A stretch of 64,000 nucleotides of DNA from Parvibaculaceae bacterium Mf 1.05b.01 (GCA_000509225.1 BAOK01000002.1:914501-978500); one strand, 5' to 3'; shown: positions 9,041 to 18,375, counted from the stretch's first letter. Numbers and translations are program-made. Notes: generated by a model from the letters alone, not told the origin.

Positions 9041-11179
9041 ATGATGTCTTTCGACACAAATTCCTGGCTCGATAATCTTTCCGTGAAGTGGAAGATACTC
9101 GCACCTTTCTGCTTTCTTGCGGGGGTGATTGGGCTCTCGCTGATTGCACTCTTCTTCGTGGCGTTCAGCCGATATCAGGATTCGGTTGTCGAAGACCGCG
9201 CGAAGCATTTGTCGAGTAGTATCGTTTATGCGCTTGAGACCATGCGGTATCACACTGAATTGGAACGATATGTTGCGATTCTCGGTGCTGAGGTAGATGT
9301 CGACCTGCTGCTTATTGTCGATCCAGCAACTGAATATGTATTTGTGAGCAACCGTGTCGCTTTCCGGGAAAGTATGGCCCGCGACCTTCCCGATGGCGCG
9401 CTGGCTTCAGAAGTTGTTCAAAGCATTGAAGAGCCTTCGTCACGCGGAATGCTGATGTGGGGCGCCAATACAGCAAGCTACGCGGTCGCCGCGCCGAGCC
9501 TCCGGCTTGATGGTGCACGTTCGAGAGAGCTGGTCATCTTTGTTCGCTTGAAAACAAAAAGCGTCACCGCGCAGTCAAGCGGTATGGCGCAACAATTGGC
9601 GATTGGCTTGCTTGCCGCGTTAGCGTTGGCGATGCTGGTTGCATCCAAACTTCTCTATGATCTGGTTATCTCTCCATTATCCAAACTATCTGCCATCGCT
9701 CATGCGCGCACCGTTGATCCAGAGACAATGGCTCCCTTTACACGTCGGCTCGATGAGTTTGGTGAGCTCTCCCGCAGTGTCCTGCAGTCTTTTACGGAAG
9801 CCAGGGAAAATGCCAATCGGTTTGAGATCCAAGCGCAGAGCGATAGCCTGACGGGCCTTGGCAACCGAGTGCTGTTTAAAGAACGCCTGCACATGGCGCT
9901 CGCGCATGCGGAAAGGTCAGGCAAGATTGTCGCTCTGATGATCCTCGATCTGGACAATTTCAAAGATGTGAATGACACACTTGGTCACGACGTTGGTGAC
10001 CAACTTCTTCAACGCGTTGCAACCATCCTAAAGGAAAGCTCGCGGCAGGTGGACACGGTCGTTCGGTTGGGTGGGGACGAATTCGCCATCATTGCCGATG
10101 ATCTTGACCGAATTGATGGCGTCCTTGTGCATGCAAACCGAATTTTGACGGCACTGTCTGAACCACAAATGATCAATGGGCATGAGGTCCATCCAGGCGT
10201 CAGTATTGGCATTACGAGCTATCCGCAAGATGCGCGAGACCCGGACGTCCTCCTGAAAAATGCAGACCTTGCGCTGTATCGTGTCAAAGCAGAAGGACGG
10301 GGCAATATTCAGCTCTATCGTCACGAGCTGCACTTGAAGGTGATTGAGCGCAATGCCATTGAAAGGGATCTGCGGACCGCGATCACCGAAGAACAGTTCG
10401 TCCTCTACTACCAACTGAAAGTTGATACAGAGACAGGTGGTATTGTGGGCGCCGAGGCGCTTATCCGCTGGCGTCACCCAGAACGCGGCATGATCCCGCC
10501 GGACGTGTTCATTCCCGTTGCGGAAAAGAATGGCAGCATTTGTAAGCTCACGGATTGGGTGCTGACGGAGGCTTGCGCAGAGATCCGCCGTATGATGGAT
10601 ATGGGGCTCCCGCCGGTGAGTGTTGCTGTGAACGTGTCCGCGCTAGACCTGCGCCGTCCGGATTTTACGGACCAGGTCGCCGCGACACTGGTGCGGGCGG
10701 GTGTCTCCCCGAAATATCTTGAGATCGAGGTGACCGAGAGCACGGTGATGCATGATGTTGATCAGGTGATCGGCACTCTTCGGCGTTTGAGGGCATTGGG
10801 TGTCAGCATCAGTATTGATGATTTCGGAACCGGCTACTCCTCGCTGGCCTATCTCAAGCAGTTCCCGGTACAGACTCTAAAAATTGACCGCAGTTTTGTG
10901 GCGGACATGACCGATGACTTGAACAGCCACGCCATCCCGCAACTGATTGTCGATCTTGCTCGAAATCTTGGCGTGAGTGTGATTGCCGAAGGCGTGGAGA
11001 CCGAAGAGCAGCGTGAACTTCTCCTCTCCATGGGCTGTGGTCAGGCTCAGGGGTATCTGTTCTCTCCGCCAGTGCCATCCGCCGCGTTTGTTGAGATGCT
11101 CGAAGACAAGGTTTGTTTTCCGAGGGAAAACAAATTGGACGAAAGCTCCGACTCTCCTTTGCCTGTTTCCGTCGCGTAA
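9041..11179 (+). CDS. Membrane GGDEF-EAL c-di-GMP enzyme
   Basis: Predicted bifunctional cyclic di-GMP enzyme of 712 residues. Order: N-terminal transmembrane helix (FCFLAGVIGLSLIALFFVAF), a periplasmic domain of about 130 residues, a second transmembrane helix (LAIGLLAALALAMLVASKLL), a HAMP-like linker, a GGDEF domain with intact RLGGDEFAII, and an EAL domain with EALIRWRHPE, IDDFGTGYSSLAYLK, KIDRSFV and IAEGVETEEQ. Both active-site signatures are complete, so synthesis and hydrolysis are both possible; EAL often dominates in such fusions. The ATG at 9041 follows the upstream stop with a single-base gap, meaning tight co-translation with the solute-binding lipoprotein. By analogy with NspS/MbaA the periplasmic domain would sense the loaded binding protein; this is inference. 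Confidence 0.93.
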   Translation: MMSFDTNSWLDNLSVKWKILAPFCFLAGVIGLSLIALFFVAFSRYQDSVVEDRAKHLSSSIVYALETMRYHTELERYVAILGAEVDVDLLLIVDPATEYVFVSNRVAFRESMARDLPDGALASEVVQSIEEPSSRGMLMWGANTASYAVAAPSLRLDGARSRELVIFVRLKTKSVTAQSSGMAQQLAIGLLAALALAMLVASKLLYDLVISPLSKLSAIAHARTVDPETMAPFTRRLDEFGELSRSVLQSFTEARENANRFEIQAQSDSLTGLGNRVLFKERLHMALAHAERSGKIVALMILDLDNFKDVNDTLGHDVGDQLLQRVATILKESSRQVDTVVRLGGDEFAIIADDLDRIDGVLVHANRILTALSEPQMINGHEVHPGVSIGITSYPQDARDPDVLLKNADLALYRVKAEGRGNIQLYRHELHLKVIERNAIERDLRTAITEEQFVLYYQLKVDTETGGIVGAEALIRWRHPERGMIPPDVFIPVAEKNGSICKLTDWVLTEACAEIRRMMDMGLPPVSVAVNVSALDLRRPDFTDQVAATLVRAGVSPKYLEIEVTESTVMHDVDQVIGTLRRLRALGVSISIDDFGTGYSSLAYLKQFPVQTLKIDRSFVADMTDDLNSHAIPQLIVDLARNLGVSVIAEGVETEEQRELLLSMGCGQAQGYLFSPPVPSAAFVEMLEDKVCFPRENKLDESSDSPLPVSVA

Positions 11180-11294
11180 CCTGCCGCTCCCTCGTTGCCA
11201 GATGACGGCGCGTTCATGGACTGCTAGTAAAACCTCCAAAATGTCTCAACGATAGTGGCCGATGCTGGCTGTGATGTTGCTAGGAGGGTGGACC

Positions 11295-12500
11295 ATGGAT
11301 CTCGCATATGGTGCAGAATATGAAACGTTTCGCGAGGAAGTGAAGCGCTTCGTCAATGAAAATAAGGATAAATCCCCACGACAATCTGGCACCGGCCGCC
11401 CGTCGGATGATCAGCGTAAGTGGCAAGACCTTCTGATCAAGAATGGGTATGCCGCCCGCACAATCCCGTCAGAATATGGTGGATATGGTGCCGAGCCGGA
11501 TATTCTGAAAAGCCGGATCATCGCCGAAGAATTCACGAAAGCCGCTCTGCCTCTGGGTCTTGCAAGCCAGGGTGTGTCGATGTTGGTTCCGACCCTCTTG
11601 GAGTTGGGAACTGAGGAACAAAAGAAACAGTGGATCGAACCGACCATTCGCGGGGAAGTCGTTTGGTGCCAGGGGTATTCAGAACCTGGCTCCGGGTCTG
11701 ACCTTGCCAGCCTGCAAACCAAGGCGACGGAAGACGGCGACGATTTTATCATCAATGGTCAGAAGATCTGGACCAGCACCGCTCAGGTGTCAGACATGAT
11801 TTTCTGTTTGGTGCGAACAGAACCGGATGCCCGCAAACATGAGGGGATCAGTTATCTGATTTTTCCCATGGATACGCCAGGGATCGAAGTTCGGCCCTTG
11901 ATGACCATGACGGGATATGCGGAATTCAATGAAGTCTTCTTCACTGATGTTCGCGTCCCCAAAAATCAGATTGTTGCTGAGCGCGGGCAGGGCTGGTTTG
12001 TTGCCAACGCGACGCTCAAACATGAGCGTGGCATGCTGGGTGATCCCAATCAGGCTGGAACCAGGCTCGCTGCGATCATTGACTTAATGCACGAGGAGAC
12101 GGTGTCCGGAGAGCGGTTGATTGACAATCCGCTTTTCAGGGACCGCCTGGTCCAGTTGCAGGCTCGGGTTTCTGCAATGCAGTTCCACGGCATGCGTTTG
12201 CTCACTGCGAGTGCCAAGAAGGAAGACCCAGGCATTGCACGCCTGGTTGTAAAGCTGATGGGGTGCGAGCTTAATCATCAGTTGGCAGCCCTGGCGATTG
12301 ACGCGCTGGGCGAGCTCGGTGTGCTCTATGAACGAAGTCCACACCTGCGCGCCGGAGGCCGCTGGCAACGTTCTTACATGTTTGACCTGGGCCTCATCAT
12401 TGGTGGCGGAACGGCACAGATCCAAAAGAACATTATCTCTGAAAGAGGGCTCGGCATGCCCCGCGAACCAAAACCTGCCCGCAAAGAAGGAGTTGCATAA
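11295..12500 (+). CDS. Acyl-CoA dehydrogenase, large partner
   Basis: FAD-dependent acyl-CoA dehydrogenase of 401 residues. Visible: the FAD/substrate region CQGYSEPGSGSDLASLQTKA followed by an INGQKIWTS segment, and a C-terminal GGGTAQIQKNIISERGLGMPR. The ATG at 11295 is preferred over one 33 bases upstream because TAGGAGGGTGGACC precedes it and the product then begins like family members. Its stop codon overlaps the start of the next acyl-CoA dehydrogenase (TAATG). A pair of unequal, translationally coupled ACAD subunits recalls the alpha2-beta2 heterotetramers of steroid side-chain degradation (FadE28-FadE29 type), in which each subunit supplies part of the FAD or active site. Whether this pair is heteromeric and what acyl group it uses are unproven. 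Confidence 0.92.
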   Translation: MDLAYGAEYETFREEVKRFVNENKDKSPRQSGTGRPSDDQRKWQDLLIKNGYAARTIPSEYGGYGAEPDILKSRIIAEEFTKAALPLGLASQGVSMLVPTLLELGTEEQKKQWIEPTIRGEVVWCQGYSEPGSGSDLASLQTKATEDGDDFIINGQKIWTSTAQVSDMIFCLVRTEPDARKHEGISYLIFPMDTPGIEVRPLMTMTGYAEFNEVFFTDVRVPKNQIVAERGQGWFVANATLKHERGMLGDPNQAGTRLAAIIDLMHEETVSGERLIDNPLFRDRLVQLQARVSAMQFHGMRLLTASAKKEDPGIARLVVKLMGCELNHQLAALAIDALGELGVLYERSPHLRAGGRWQRSYMFDLGLIIGGGTAQIQKNIISERGLGMPREPKPARKEGVA

Positions 12501-13585
12501 TGGAATTCGCACTCTCCGAAGAACAAAGAATGTTGCAGGATACCGTGGGTCGGTTCCTCGCCGACGCGTCGGACCTGGACATCGTCCGTAAGGCTGCTGA
12601 GGCGCATGAAGCCTTTTCGAAGACAATCTGGACAGGCTTCGCCGAGCTTGGGGTGGCAGGCATCCTTATCCCGGAGGAGCATGGTGGACTGGGGCTCGGC
12701 ATGCTCGAGGCCGCTCTTATGTCGGAAATGACCGGACGGCATGTGGCGCCCATCCCCTTCATCGGTACAGCGGTGATGGCGCCATTGGCGCTCACTTTGG
12801 CTGGCAGCGATGAGCAGAAAGCCGCCTGGTTGCCACGTCTTGCCAGTGGGGAAATTGTTGCAGGTGTTGCCGTAACAGAAACCATCGGCGCACGTGATGG
12901 GGCTGGTGTCAGCTCACAAGGCGACGTGTTGTCGGGCTCTGCGCTTTTTGTCATTGATGGGCCGGGCGCTGATCTCTTTGTTGTTGCAGACAAGGAAGGC
13001 GCTCTCTTTCTGGTCGACGCATCGGCCAAGGGTCTAGAGCGGATTGACCTCACGACAATTGATCTTACGCGGCCGGTTTCTGAACTGCGCTTTGAAGGTG
13101 TTACTGCGGAACGGTTGCCGAATGGTACTCCTGCGGTGGTTCAGCAGATGATTGATGCCGGGCGGACCATGATTGCCGCGGACACGCTTGGTGCCGGTCA
13201 GATGATGATCGAGAAAGCAGTCGACTATGCCAAAGAGCGGAAACAGTTTGGTCGTGTGATTGGGTCTTTCCAGGCTGTGAAACACCTGTGTGCGGAAATG
13301 GCGGCGGAGCTTGAGCCCTGCCGGTCGCTCGTCTGGTATGCGGCTTATGCTCAGGATGCCATTCCAGAAGAAGGGGCGCTCATGTCCTGCCATGCCAAAG
13401 CACATCTCTCTGAGGTCGGGCGGTTTGTTGCGCGCACGTCAACGGAAGTGCATGGCGGTATGGGTTTTACAGACCTTGTGGGGCTTCACTACTGGTTCAA
13501 GCGGATCGGTCTTGATCGGCAATTGCTCGGTGGGCCGGAACGGGTGCGCGAAGAAGCTGCGCGCTTGCAAGGCTGGGCGGCTTAG
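12500..13585 (+). CDS. Acyl-CoA dehydrogenase, small partner
   Basis: Second acyl-CoA dehydrogenase, 361 residues, beginning in the overlap TAATG with the previous gene. It has the family's N-terminal helical domain (EEQRMLQDTVGRFLAD), a divergent middle beta domain (residues about 120-200) where the usual TEPxxGSD motif has become TETIGARDGAGVS, and a C-terminal domain with KERKQFGRVIGSFQAVKHLCAEM and STEVHGGMGFTDLVGLHYWFKR. The altered FAD-binding middle domain fits a subunit that depends on its partner for complete cofactor sites. The gene is probably co-transcribed and co-folded with the larger one. A role in beta-oxidation of a bulky or unusual acyl-CoA is plausible, but no neighbouring degradation gene identifies it. 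Confidence 0.9.
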   Translation: MEFALSEEQRMLQDTVGRFLADASDLDIVRKAAEAHEAFSKTIWTGFAELGVAGILIPEEHGGLGLGMLEAALMSEMTGRHVAPIPFIGTAVMAPLALTLAGSDEQKAAWLPRLASGEIVAGVAVTETIGARDGAGVSSQGDVLSGSALFVIDGPGADLFVVADKEGALFLVDASAKGLERIDLTTIDLTRPVSELRFEGVTAERLPNGTPAVVQQMIDAGRTMIAADTLGAGQMMIEKAVDYAKERKQFGRVIGSFQAVKHLCAEMAAELEPCRSLVWYAAYAQDAIPEEGALMSCHAKAHLSEVGRFVARTSTEVHGGMGFTDLVGLHYWFKRIGLDRQLLGGPERVREEAARLQGWAA

Positions 13586-13682
13586 GAGAGCTCATCCCTC
13601 GCACTTGGTTCTTTTCTCCCAGAGCACTTGAGGCTAAGGTCTAAGAAAAATAGACCCAAGTCTAGTTTTGGGAGGACAAGAT

Positions 13683-14765
13683 ATGCGCGCAGCAATTTTC
13701 AGAGATGGCGACATGGTCGTCGACACATTGCCGGACCCCACGCCCGGTGAAGGCCAGGTCGTAGTTAAAACGCTGGCCTGTGGCATTTGCGGGTCGGACC
13801 TTCATGCCTTTCACCATGCCCCGAAAATGGTGGAGATGGCGGAGCGGTCTGGTGGTGGGTTCGGAATGGACCTGAAGCGCGATATCGTGTTCGGGCACGA
13901 GTTTTGTGCCGAAGTTCTTGATTACGGACCGGGCGCCCAAAAGACACTGAAGCCTGGCACACGGGTTTGTTCCATGCCGATCGCGATCGGGGCTGATGGG
14001 ATCAGCACGGTGGGATATTCAAACGACACTCCTGGCGGTTTCGCTGAACAGATGGTTCTCAATGAAATGATGCTGCTGGAAGTCCCCAACGGCCTTCCGA
14101 CTGAGCAGGCAGCTCTCACAGAACCTATGGCTGTGGGCTGGCACGCGGTCAAAAAAGCGAACATTACCGACGAAGATGTTGCCCTGGTGATCGGATGTGG
14201 CCCGGTCGGTCTGGCGGTTATTGCCGGCCTTAAGATTGCGGGTGTCAGTCCCATCATTGCATCAGACTATTCTCCGGCCCGGCGGAAGCTGGCGGAAAAA
14301 ATGGGTGCGGACATTGTGCTCGACCCGGCGGAGACGTCGCCCTACGAGCGTTGGACAGATGAAGCGGCGCCGGAAGGGTATGACCCAAAAAACTGGATGA
14401 CCATGATGGGGATTGGACCGCAACTGCGACCGGGTGTGATCTTCGAGTGTGTCGGTGTTCCAGGGATTATTCAGCAGATCCTTGAGGGTGCACCTAAAGC
14501 GGCCCGCATTGTGGTTGTCGGTGTTTGTATGGAACCCGATCAGTTCGAGCCTTTCTTTGGGATCAATAAGGAACTGAATGTGCAATTCGTGCTCGGTTAT
14601 AGTCCTGAGGAGTTTGCCGAAACACTCGGGTTCCTCGCCGAAGGAAAAATCCAAGCAGAGCCATTGGTTACCGACAAGGTTGGCGTCGAAGGCGTCAAAA
14701 ATGCGTTTGACGAACTGGCCAACCCGGAGAAACATGCAAAAATCCTGGTTGAACCGTGGCGGTGA
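13683..14765 (+). CDS. Zinc-binding alcohol dehydrogenase (MDR family)
   Basis: Medium-chain dehydrogenase/reductase of 360 residues. The catalytic-zinc region is present: CGICGSDLHAFHH near residue 37 and GHEFCAEVLDYG near residue 72. The Rossmann motif is GCGPVGLAVIAGLKIAG. The four-Cys structural-zinc loop of classical ADHs is not seen; the corresponding stretch reads GTRVCSMPIAIGADG. The ATG at 13683 follows GGGAGGACAAG. It lies about 100 bases after the acyl-CoA dehydrogenase pair on the same strand and might be co-expressed with it. A terminator follows. The substrate alcohol or polyol is not predictable. Confidence 0.9.
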   Translation: MRAAIFRDGDMVVDTLPDPTPGEGQVVVKTLACGICGSDLHAFHHAPKMVEMAERSGGGFGMDLKRDIVFGHEFCAEVLDYGPGAQKTLKPGTRVCSMPIAIGADGISTVGYSNDTPGGFAEQMVLNEMMLLEVPNGLPTEQAALTEPMAVGWHAVKKANITDEDVALVIGCGPVGLAVIAGLKIAGVSPIIASDYSPARRKLAEKMGADIVLDPAETSPYERWTDEAAPEGYDPKNWMTMMGIGPQLRPGVIFECVGVPGIIQQILEGAPKAARIVVVGVCMEPDQFEPFFGINKELNVQFVLGYSPEEFAETLGFLAEGKIQAEPLVTDKVGVEGVKNAFDELANPEKHAKILVEPWR

Positions 14766-14801
14766 CTTTTTGCAAGCAAATTCAATAAGTTAAGGTTTCC
14801 A

Positions 14802-14835
14802 GGCGTGGCCCATTTGTGGACCACGCCGCTTTTTT
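14802..14835 (+). terminator. Intrinsic terminator after the alcohol dehydrogenase
   Basis: GGCGTGG (14802-14808) pairs with CCACGCC (14821-14827), with an inner CC/GG pair, a one-base bulge and a short loop. GC and six T follow. Confidence 0.88.
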
Positions 14836-15009
14836 GCCATGATCTCGGCACGCGTGCGCCTTTCACATCGCCTATATTTCATAAGAGCAAGTCGCGTTTC
14901 GTCCGACCCAAAAAACGCACCATATTCACGCGCTTTTTTGACCTTCTTACGAATCCCATAAACATGACATGCTCTGGAAGAAACAATAATCAAAAGGAGG
15001 TTCTATCTC

Positions 15010-15996
15010 ATGCCCGGTGGAACTATTTTCGTTCTTGTGCTGCTTGCTCTTGCCCTTGTCATTCTGATCAAGGCTGTGGTTATAGTGCCGCAGGGATTTG
15101 TCTACACGGTGGAACGTTTCGGCCGGTATACACAGAGCCTTCAACCAGGTCTTTCCATTATCACGCCTTTCATCAATCGCATCGGCAACAAGGTGAATGT
15201 GATGGAGCGTGTTCTTGATGTGCCCAGTCAGGAAGTCATCACCCGAGACAATGCGATGGTGACGGCCGATGGTGTTGTCTTCTTTCAGGTAATGGATGCC
15301 GCGCAGGCGTCTTATGAGGTGAACGATCTTGAATATGCGATCCTCAACCTGACCATGACCAATACGCGGACCGTGATGGGGAGCATGGATCTTGATGAAT
15401 TGCTGAGCCAGCGCGACAAGATCAATGCGCAGCTTCTTGCGGTTGTTGATGAAGCGACCAACCCCTGGGGCGTGAAAGTCACCCGTATCGAGATCAAGGA
15501 TATCAACCCGCCGCGCGATCTGGTCGATGCCATGGCCCGCCAGATGAAGGCAGAACGCGATAAGCGTGCGACGATTCTTGAAGCAGAGGGCGATCGCCAG
15601 TCTGAGATTTTGAAGGCGGAAGGTCAGAAACGCGGTGCCATTCTGGAAGCCGAAGGACGTAAAGAAGCAGCGTTCCGGGATGCGGAAGCGCGCGAACGGG
15701 AAGCACAAGCAGAGGCCCAGGCAACAGCTGACGTGAGTAAGGCCATTGGCGAAGGTGATGTTCAGGCGATCAACTATTTCGTGGCGACCAAATATGTTGA
15801 AGCCCTACAGGCTGTTGCGGCTGCCCCCAATCAGAAACTGGTGATGATGCCGCTTGAGGCGTCAAGCCTGATTGGCGCTATTGGTGGCATCTCGGAAATC
15901 GCCAAAGAGGCGTTTGGCAAGGATGGTGATGGCTCTGATGGTGGCGGTTCTCGCGGCGGTTCGGGCTCCGTTCCACGCGTCACACCGGGGGCTTAA
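15010..15996 (+). CDS. SPFH/Band 7 membrane protein (stomatin-like)
   Basis: Membrane-anchored scaffold protein of the SPFH (stomatin/prohibitin/flotillin) family, 328 residues. An N-terminal hydrophobic helix (FVLVLLALALVILIKAVVI) is followed by VPQGFVYTVERFGRYTQSLQPGL, the classical family opening, then the Band 7 domain and a long Glu/Ala/Arg-rich coiled coil (residues about 175-245), ending in a Gly/Ser-rich tail. AAAAGGAGGTTCTATCTC precedes the ATG. The NfeD gene follows after three bases, and SPFH-NfeD pairs are a known conserved unit in membrane quality control and microdomain organisation. Resembles E. coli QmcA; I leave the symbol empty. Confidence 0.93.
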   Translation: MPGGTIFVLVLLALALVILIKAVVIVPQGFVYTVERFGRYTQSLQPGLSIITPFINRIGNKVNVMERVLDVPSQEVITRDNAMVTADGVVFFQVMDAAQASYEVNDLEYAILNLTMTNTRTVMGSMDLDELLSQRDKINAQLLAVVDEATNPWGVKVTRIEIKDINPPRDLVDAMARQMKAERDKRATILEAEGDRQSEILKAEGQKRGAILEAEGRKEAAFRDAEAREREAQAEAQATADVSKAIGEGDVQAINYFVATKYVEALQAVAAAPNQKLVMMPLEASSLIGAIGGISEIAKEAFGKDGDGSDGGGSRGGSGSVPRVTPGA

Positions 15997-15999
15997 GCC

Positions 16000-16446
16000 A
16001 TGCAGGAGTTTTTAACAAGCTGGGGTAGCTGGACCTGGTTGATCCTTGCGGTTGGTCTCGCCGCTCTCGAAATGGTGGTTCCGGGGATCCTGCTGATCTG
16101 GCTTGCCGGCGCCGCCCTTGTCGTGGCGCTGGTTGACCTTTTGTTGCCGCTGGAATGGCAGGCGGAAGTGGCCTTGTTTGCTGTTCTTTCGGTTCTCTTT
16201 GCCTATGTGGGCTATCGTTGGTCGAACCAGCCAGGTCAGCAATTGTCAGACAAACCCAATCTCAATATGCGGGGGCAGTCCTATGTGGGCCGCACATTTG
16301 TTGTCGCCGAAGCCATTCAAAATGGGCGCGGCAAAGTGAAAGTAGGCGATACGCTTTGGGCTGTCGCGGGATCAGACGCAGATGTTGGCACGTCGGTTCG
16401 TGTGACTGACGTTGACGGGACCATGCTGGTTGTTGAGCCAGCCTGA
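16000..16446 (+). CDS. NfeD family membrane protein
   Basis: Small (148 residues) inner-membrane protein with two or three hydrophobic helices (WTWLILAVGLAALEMVVPGI, LLIWLAGAALVVALVDLLL, VALFAVLSVLFAYVGYRW) and a C-terminal soluble OB-fold-like domain (VGRTFVVAEAIQNGRGKVKV, then DTLWAVAGSD). This is the short NfeD form without the ClpP-like protease part. It sits three bases after the SPFH gene, so both are certainly co-transcribed; NfeD proteins associate with stomatin-like partners. A strong terminator follows 24 bases downstream. Confidence 0.92.
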   Translation: MQEFLTSWGSWTWLILAVGLAALEMVVPGILLIWLAGAALVVALVDLLLPLEWQAEVALFAVLSVLFAYVGYRWSNQPGQQLSDKPNLNMRGQSYVGRTFVVAEAIQNGRGKVKVGDTLWAVAGSDADVGTSVRVTDVDGTMLVVEPA

Positions 16447-16470
16447 TCTGTTCTCAACTGCTGAGCTCAA

Positions 16471-16496
16471 AAAGCCCGGCGCATGCGCCGGGCTTT
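16471..16496. terminator. Bidirectional terminator between NfeD and the chemotaxis receptor
   Basis: A perfect 26-base palindrome: AAAGCCCGGCGCA followed by its complement TGCGCCGGGCTTT, flanked by A on the left and TCT on the right. It lies between two convergent genes and can serve both strands. Confidence 0.9.
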
Positions 16497-16521
16497 CTCA
16501 TGCGTGCTGTCGAAGATGGTG

Positions 16522-17979
16522 CTATGCAGCGCGGATGCTCTCCAGGAAGCGTCGTACTTCGCCGTCGAGATTTGCTGTGTAGCTGCTCAGAGACTGGAAA
16601 TTTTGCACCAGATTATCCGCAGCTTCGCTGGTTTCTGTGATGCCGGTCTGGATACCACTCGCGTGACGCGACATCTCTTCTGCACCCTCGGCTGCGAGCT
16701 GTGTCGCGCGGGTGATTTCGGCGGTTGCCGCTGATTGCTCTTCGATTGCTGCAGCGATGGCGCCACTCACCGTGCGCATCTCGTCGATGCGTTCACGGAT
16801 CGCGGAAATGGAACTTACTGTGCCATTCGTTGCCGCCTGAATTGAGTTGATCTGCGATGTGATCTCCTCCGTCGCCTTCGCGGTTTGGCTCGCAAGGCTC
16901 TTCACTTCGGAAGCTACCACCGCAAACCCTTTGCCCGCATCACCGGCACGGGCTGCTTCGATGGTCGCATTCAGCGCCAGGAGATTTGTCTGCTCGGCAA
17001 TGTCGGTGATGAGGCTAATAATCTCCCCGATCTTGTTCGCCGTTGTCGCCAATTCCTGGACCCGGCTGTCTGCCTCTTCAGCGTCGCCGACAGCTGTCTC
17101 GGCCACCTCTGTGGAGTGGCCAACCTGTGTCGCAATTTCGCGAATGGAGGCTGACATTTCTTCAGCTGCTGAAGCGACGACTGTGACATTCTCAGATGCT
17201 GCTGTAGAAGACTGCGCTGCAGCGCCGCTCTTCTCAGCGGCACCTGTTGCCGTATCGCTCATGATGCCGGCAACATTTTCCATGGCTGCTGTTTCTTTGG
17301 TGACTGATGCCACGAGATCGCCCACTGTTTCCTCAAACCGGGTCGCAACCTGGCTCATCGCTTCGGCCCGCTCAACTTCGCTTTTCTGCTGAAGTTTTTC
17401 GGCCTCTGAAGAGAGAAGCTCTGTTTGGGCGAGGGCTTCTTCCGCTCTCTCAAGTGAGGCGTCAGCGCTTTCAAAAGCATCGCGCATCTGTTTCACGGCC
17501 AAGACCAGCACCGTCGTCTCGATGACAACGACGGCAGCGTGAACGGCCACGCGGCTGAAGTCTGCGCCGCCAGCCCACAAGAATTCAGGGACGAAAAAAT
17601 TGAACCCCAGGTGATGAATAGCAACGATCCCGGCGGCTGCCATAAGCGCTCTGAAGTCGACAAAAACAATGAGAGTCGCCAAGGACGCCATGAAGTAGAG
17701 ATGCGCATCGATCTGCAAAGATGTGCCCTGAAGCTGATAGACGCATAACATTGCCATGATCATCAAGGAGACGGCGAAGGCATTTCTCACCATGGGTGAG
17801 TTGCCCGCGGCTTTCCAGAATGCCGTGGTGGCCCCCGCAAACAGGATTGCGACGACCGGTGCGATGAGCCAACCAGTACCGCTCCAAATGCCGAGGGCTG
17901 CGATTACCGGTACATGTGCCCACAGATAGGGCAGCATGTAAGGGTAGGATTTCTCTCGAATTTTGTCCGTCGTTTTCAT
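16522..17979 (-). CDS. Methyl-accepting chemotaxis protein with membrane-embedded sensor
   Basis: Chemoreceptor of 485 residues. The N-terminal about 190 residues are nearly all hydrophobic (five to six helices) with almost no periplasmic loop, so the sensor lies in the membrane. Within it, an LQIDAHLYF segment and an [10 protein letters not shown] segment correspond to a known receptor subgroup with a conserved acidic-x-His plus His-His pair, likely to bind a metal or heme; that ligand is inference. A coiled coil leads to the MCP signalling domain with the hairpin-tip motif [31 protein letters not shown] (residues about 335-365). No HAMP domain is obvious. GGGACGAG precedes the ATG. A 126-residue gene ends 15 bases upstream on the same strand. 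Confidence 0.93.
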   Translation of the reverse strand: MKTTDKIREKSYPYMLPYLWAHVPVIAALGIWSGTGWLIAPVVAILFAGATTAFWKAAGNSPMVRNAFAVSLMIMAMLCVYQLQGTSLQIDAHLYFMASLATLIVFVDFRALMAAAGIVAIHHLGFNFFVPEFLWAGGADFSRVAVHAAVVVIETTVLVLAVKQMRDAFESADASLERAEEALAQTELLSSEAEKLQQKSEVERAEAMSQVATRFEETVGDLVASVTKETAAMENVAGIMSDTATGAAEKSGAAAQSSTAASENVTVVASAAEEMSASIREIATQVGHSTEVAETAVGDAEEADSRVQELATTANKIGEIISLITDIAEQTNLLALNATIEAARAGDAGKGFAVVASEVKSLASQTAKATEEITSQINSIQAATNGTVSSISAIRERIDEMRTVSGAIAAAIEEQSAATAEITRATQLAAEGAEEMSRHASGIQTGITETSEAADNLVQNFQSLSSYTANLDGEVRRFLESIRAA

Positions 17980-17994
17980 TGTTCTCGTCCCGCT

Positions 17995-18375
17995 TTAAGA
18001 ATTCTCTGTTGTTGTTCCCTGGCCTCTGGTCCACCCATCAGCCGTACAGAGTTCTGAGGGTGAGGCTGATAGGATGAGCCACGCACCGACATCTCTGAGT
18101 GTTTGTGATCTGGAGTTTTCGCCGAGACGCGCAGTGATGACGTTTCCGGCAAACCCAACGTTCAAGACCGAAGCGCCGGCGTTGTTTACCCGGGCTGCGG
18201 CATCATCGAATGAAATATGAGGGGCAAAGACCACGGTTACATCGCGATCTGTTGGGGCTGGAAGTAGTTCCAGCAGGCCGACTGCACACAGGCCACACAG
18301 TGCCATAGCGGCTGGAACCAGAATGCTTCCGCGCGCTTGCTCTTGTGCTGTCCTATGTCCCGTCTGTCCCGCCAC
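17995..18375 (-). CDS. Small single-span membrane protein upstream of the receptor
   Basis: I do not recognise a named family. The product (126 residues) has a hydrophobic segment near residues 20-42 (VPAAMALCGLCAVGLLELL) followed by a compact domain with a DVTVVFAPHISFDDAAARV segment and LRDVGAWLILSASPSELC. This looks like a signal-anchored periplasmic domain. It ends 15 bases before the chemotaxis receptor start on the same strand, so the two are probably one operon, and the protein may assist the receptor's sensing. The start chosen is the longest; an internal ATG near the hydrophobic segment would shorten it by about 25 residues. Confidence 0.65.
   Translation of the reverse strand: MAGQTGHRTAQEQARGSILVPAAMALCGLCAVGLLELLPAPTDRDVTVVFAPHISFDDAAARVNNAGASVLNVGFAGNVITARLGENSRSQTLRDVGAWLILSASPSELCTADGWTRGQGTTTENS

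Noticed and set aside
11262-11294. Upstream ATG for the first acyl-CoA dehydrogenase
   Set aside because: The 33-base longer form lacks a ribosome site while GGAGG sits in front of 11295.
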